Source: Ceratodon purpureus (taxonomy: Eukaryota > Streptophyta > Bryopsida > Pseudoditrichales > Ditrichaceae). From it: a stretch of DNA of 64,000 nt. The stretch is from assembly GCA_014871385.1 (NCBI GenBank), contig CM026423.1:15420467-15484466 (forward strand). The letters are read 5' to 3'. The notes under the pieces were generated by a model, which was not told the origin of the DNA, did no database searches, and saw nothing but the letters and a program-made list of their open reading frames with translations. Shown one piece after another: positions 61,869 to 64,000 of this stretch. Position 1 is the stretch's first letter. The number at the start of each line of letters is the position of its first letter. The position numbers and the translations under genes are program-made.

Positions 61869-62272
61869 CAGTATGGCAAGTCAAGAATAAGAAGTTAAGC
61901 CTCCTGATCGAGACGCTCAGGACAACAACAAGGCTGTTTTACAGAACGCATATTATGAAACAAATGATCGTGCTATTGACTCTAAGACAAAAACAGGGGT
62001 GCAGGGCGCGAAAGACACCACAGATCAAAGGTGGAGGGTGGACGACAAATGCTCGCGAGAAACCAGACAAACACAGATCATCGACGTATAACCAGGACGA
62101 CGGACGGCAGTCTACAAAGGCATAAGAATACGCTTAAGGCATGAAAACAACAAGAGCAAGATCCCAGCAGTAGTTCGCTCGACCCTAGTTCAAAAGTTGC
62201 GTACCATGCTATCTCAGAATCAAGATCCCTTGAGCCAGCCGCTGAGCTCCCATTTCTAGAGTTTGTTGACAC

Positions 62273-62334
62273 TGAATATTAGGTGGCTTTGCTGCAACTA
62301 AGGCATGGATATTGGCAAAGCCACCTAATATTCA
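62273..62334. repeat. Perfect 20 bp inverted repeat with 22 bp loop
   Basis: TGAATATTAGGTGGCTTTGC at 62273-62292 is followed after 22 bases by its exact reverse complement at 62315-62334. As RNA it would form a perfect hairpin. It could be a small-RNA precursor, a MITE remnant or a recombination site; nothing nearby decides between these. Confidence 0.85.
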
Positions 62335-64000
62335 TGCACCAGGACTCTTCCAAAACTCTCCGACCTCAGTAAACAGGATCTCGACCTCCATAACCTAGGA
62401 GCAGCGAAAGGAACAACAACAGATTGCTTTGAAGAGAACCCTCTGAAGAGAATAGTACGCCGATGCTGGGTCTGACTGTGTGACAGGCATCACTCAGGCC
62501 CTGTTTATCGACAGACTGTTCCATCCTGTCGTGGCAGGTTCGCCACTGTATATTGCTAGAAAATTTATTGCGCAGGAAAAGTTGGGGTCGGTTTTAGCTA
62601 TCGGAACCCTTCACTAGGAAAAGGGGACCCTCAAGCAACTGAGGAGTTGGTATTAAGTGTCATAATAGAACATTGGAGAGACCTAGTTATTGAATGATAT
62701 TTTTTTTTTCAAATTAAAAAAAACTTGAAATCTCACCAACAGCTTGTGAATGCTACTATCCACCACGCAGGGTTGGGATGTTGGTGATCAAAGGATGTAA
62801 TCTCCCTATGGGCAAGAAATGTTTGTTAGTTGAGTATCTAATTCACCAAACTACTATTCTAATTTGATATTTCTCCAACCCCTGCACAAAATAGGCCTTC
62901 TTGTGTCAAAATCAAGAATTTCATTCACCTAGAGCTTAACAAAATTGATTTTCAAATATAAAAAATAAATATCACATGTTATTTATTCTGATGATGTAAA
63001 ATACTATTATAATAATGAAACATAATGTTGAGACAAAAATTACATTTTCCAATAAAGATTTAGTATTGTTGAACTATATCATTTACCTGTAATGAAAAAT
63101 ATTGGTACAATAAGTTCTTTTTACATCATTATCACAACTTTTCAATTACTTCCAATCACAAATTTATTTTAACAAAGTATGTAATGAAAATGGACCATTA
63201 AGTTCTAACAAAGTAACGGTATTATTAGACACAATTCAAAATTTAAGAGGATTATTCAATTACAGAGCAATTTATATTGCTTACATTTTGAAAGTTTTCT
63301 GTTTTCATATACATTCCTACACAAACAGTACACAAGTTTATAAAGATTAAAATTGAATAAAAAATAAATAGATAATTTAAAATACATATATAGAGAGATA
63401 CATAGATTCTAAGTGTATATAGATGTTCAAAATATAATGGCTATATAACAGAACTATTTCATATTCTTAGAATCAATGTTCATCTTTTCTATTAAATTTT
63501 CAATGACATTCTGTAATGCTAAAAATGACTAAAAGTGGTCTCATATGACTACAATTTTATTAAAAACTTATATTTGAATCTTTGTGAATTAGACTTAATT
63601 ATTTTTCAAAGACTGGTTCTGTAAACTCTGTTATTGGAATGAAACAATAATAAAATGTAATATTTAGTAAATTACATTATTTGGTACAAGCAGATATATA
63701 TCATTTGTTGATTAACTACCAAAGAATTTTTTGAAAGAAATAAATGACACATTTAAATTCACAACACAACCCTTTGTATACATTTATCTACATTTAATTA
63801 AAACTGCTATAGATATTTTGAGCATTATATGGAATCATAAAAAATTTAAATAATAAACAATAACTAATCCTATATTATGATTTTGTTTTCAAGTTTTTGT
63901 TATGTAGATGTTATATTATTAAATGTCATTAATCTCACCCCAACCTAAACCTAAATTTTTTCATGTTAACATGATATTATTTAGAAGATGTATCTACATC
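62335..64000. other. AT-rich non-coding region
   Basis: From about 62.7 kb the sequence is very AT-rich, with no ORF of note and no clear repeat. I see nothing identifiable in it. Confidence 0.6.

Noticed and set aside
1-64000. CRISPR arrays, bacterial operons, rRNA or tRNA genes
   Set aside because: No such structures were seen. The tandem arrays present have no spacers, and gene structure is eukaryotic.

Overview
This window looks like nuclear DNA of a green plant, most likely a non-seed plant or streptophyte alga. The host genes have many short GT-AG introns, there is a plant-type VPS13/SHRUBBY-like gene and an MCM4 gene, and more than half of the window is transposon or repeat sequence. 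The species cannot be named from the sequence alone. Exon models below were built by hand: open reading frame, GT/AG borders, and agreement of codon phase across every junction.

Layout. (1) 0.1-3.5 kb, + strand: C-terminal exons of a coiled-coil protein, possibly the nuclear-pore anchor NUA/TPR, with a reading-frame break. (2) 3.5-10.7 kb: two convergent genes of unrecognised families, a coiled-coil/RING-like protein and a 410-residue six-exon protein. (3) 11,931-34,403: one very large Mutator-like DNA transposon (22.5 kb) with terminal inverted repeats and an 8-9 bp target duplication. It sits inside a short tandem repeat whose empty site can be rebuilt from the neighbouring repeat unit. It carries a MULE transposase (WRKY-GCM1-type zinc finger, DDE core, SWIM finger), a twelve-exon gene joining RNA-polymerase-II-CTD-like heptads, a ParB-like domain and a beta-class N4/N6 DNA-methyltransferase-like domain with altered catalytic motifs, two small accessory ORFs, a two-exon basic/acidic ORF, and an 8.5 kb array of about 67 copies of a 127-128 bp monomer with higher-order structure. 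(4) 34.4-41 kb: tandem repeats, unrecognised exons, and the N-terminal half of MCM4 with a damaged splice donor. (5) 41.4-46.4 kb: a second, unrelated transposase gene with two in-frame TAG codons. (6) 46.6-47.7 kb: a small four-exon gene of unknown function. (7) 48-56 kb: mostly non-coding, with a 1.5 kb TIR element and degenerate ORFs. (8) 56.3-60.4 kb: a small ORF and an internal segment of a VPS13-like lipid-transfer protein. (9) 60.5-64 kb: short repeats, a perfect hairpin, and AT-rich DNA.

The candidate new system is the 22.5 kb element. It appears to pair a MULE transposase with a ParB-methyltransferase-like protein and a large intra-element satellite. A plausible but untested reading is that the second protein is an accessory DNA-binding or anti-silencing factor, perhaps comparable in role to the VANC proteins of plant VANDAL elements. 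The premature stop in its transposase suggests this copy is no longer fully autonomous.
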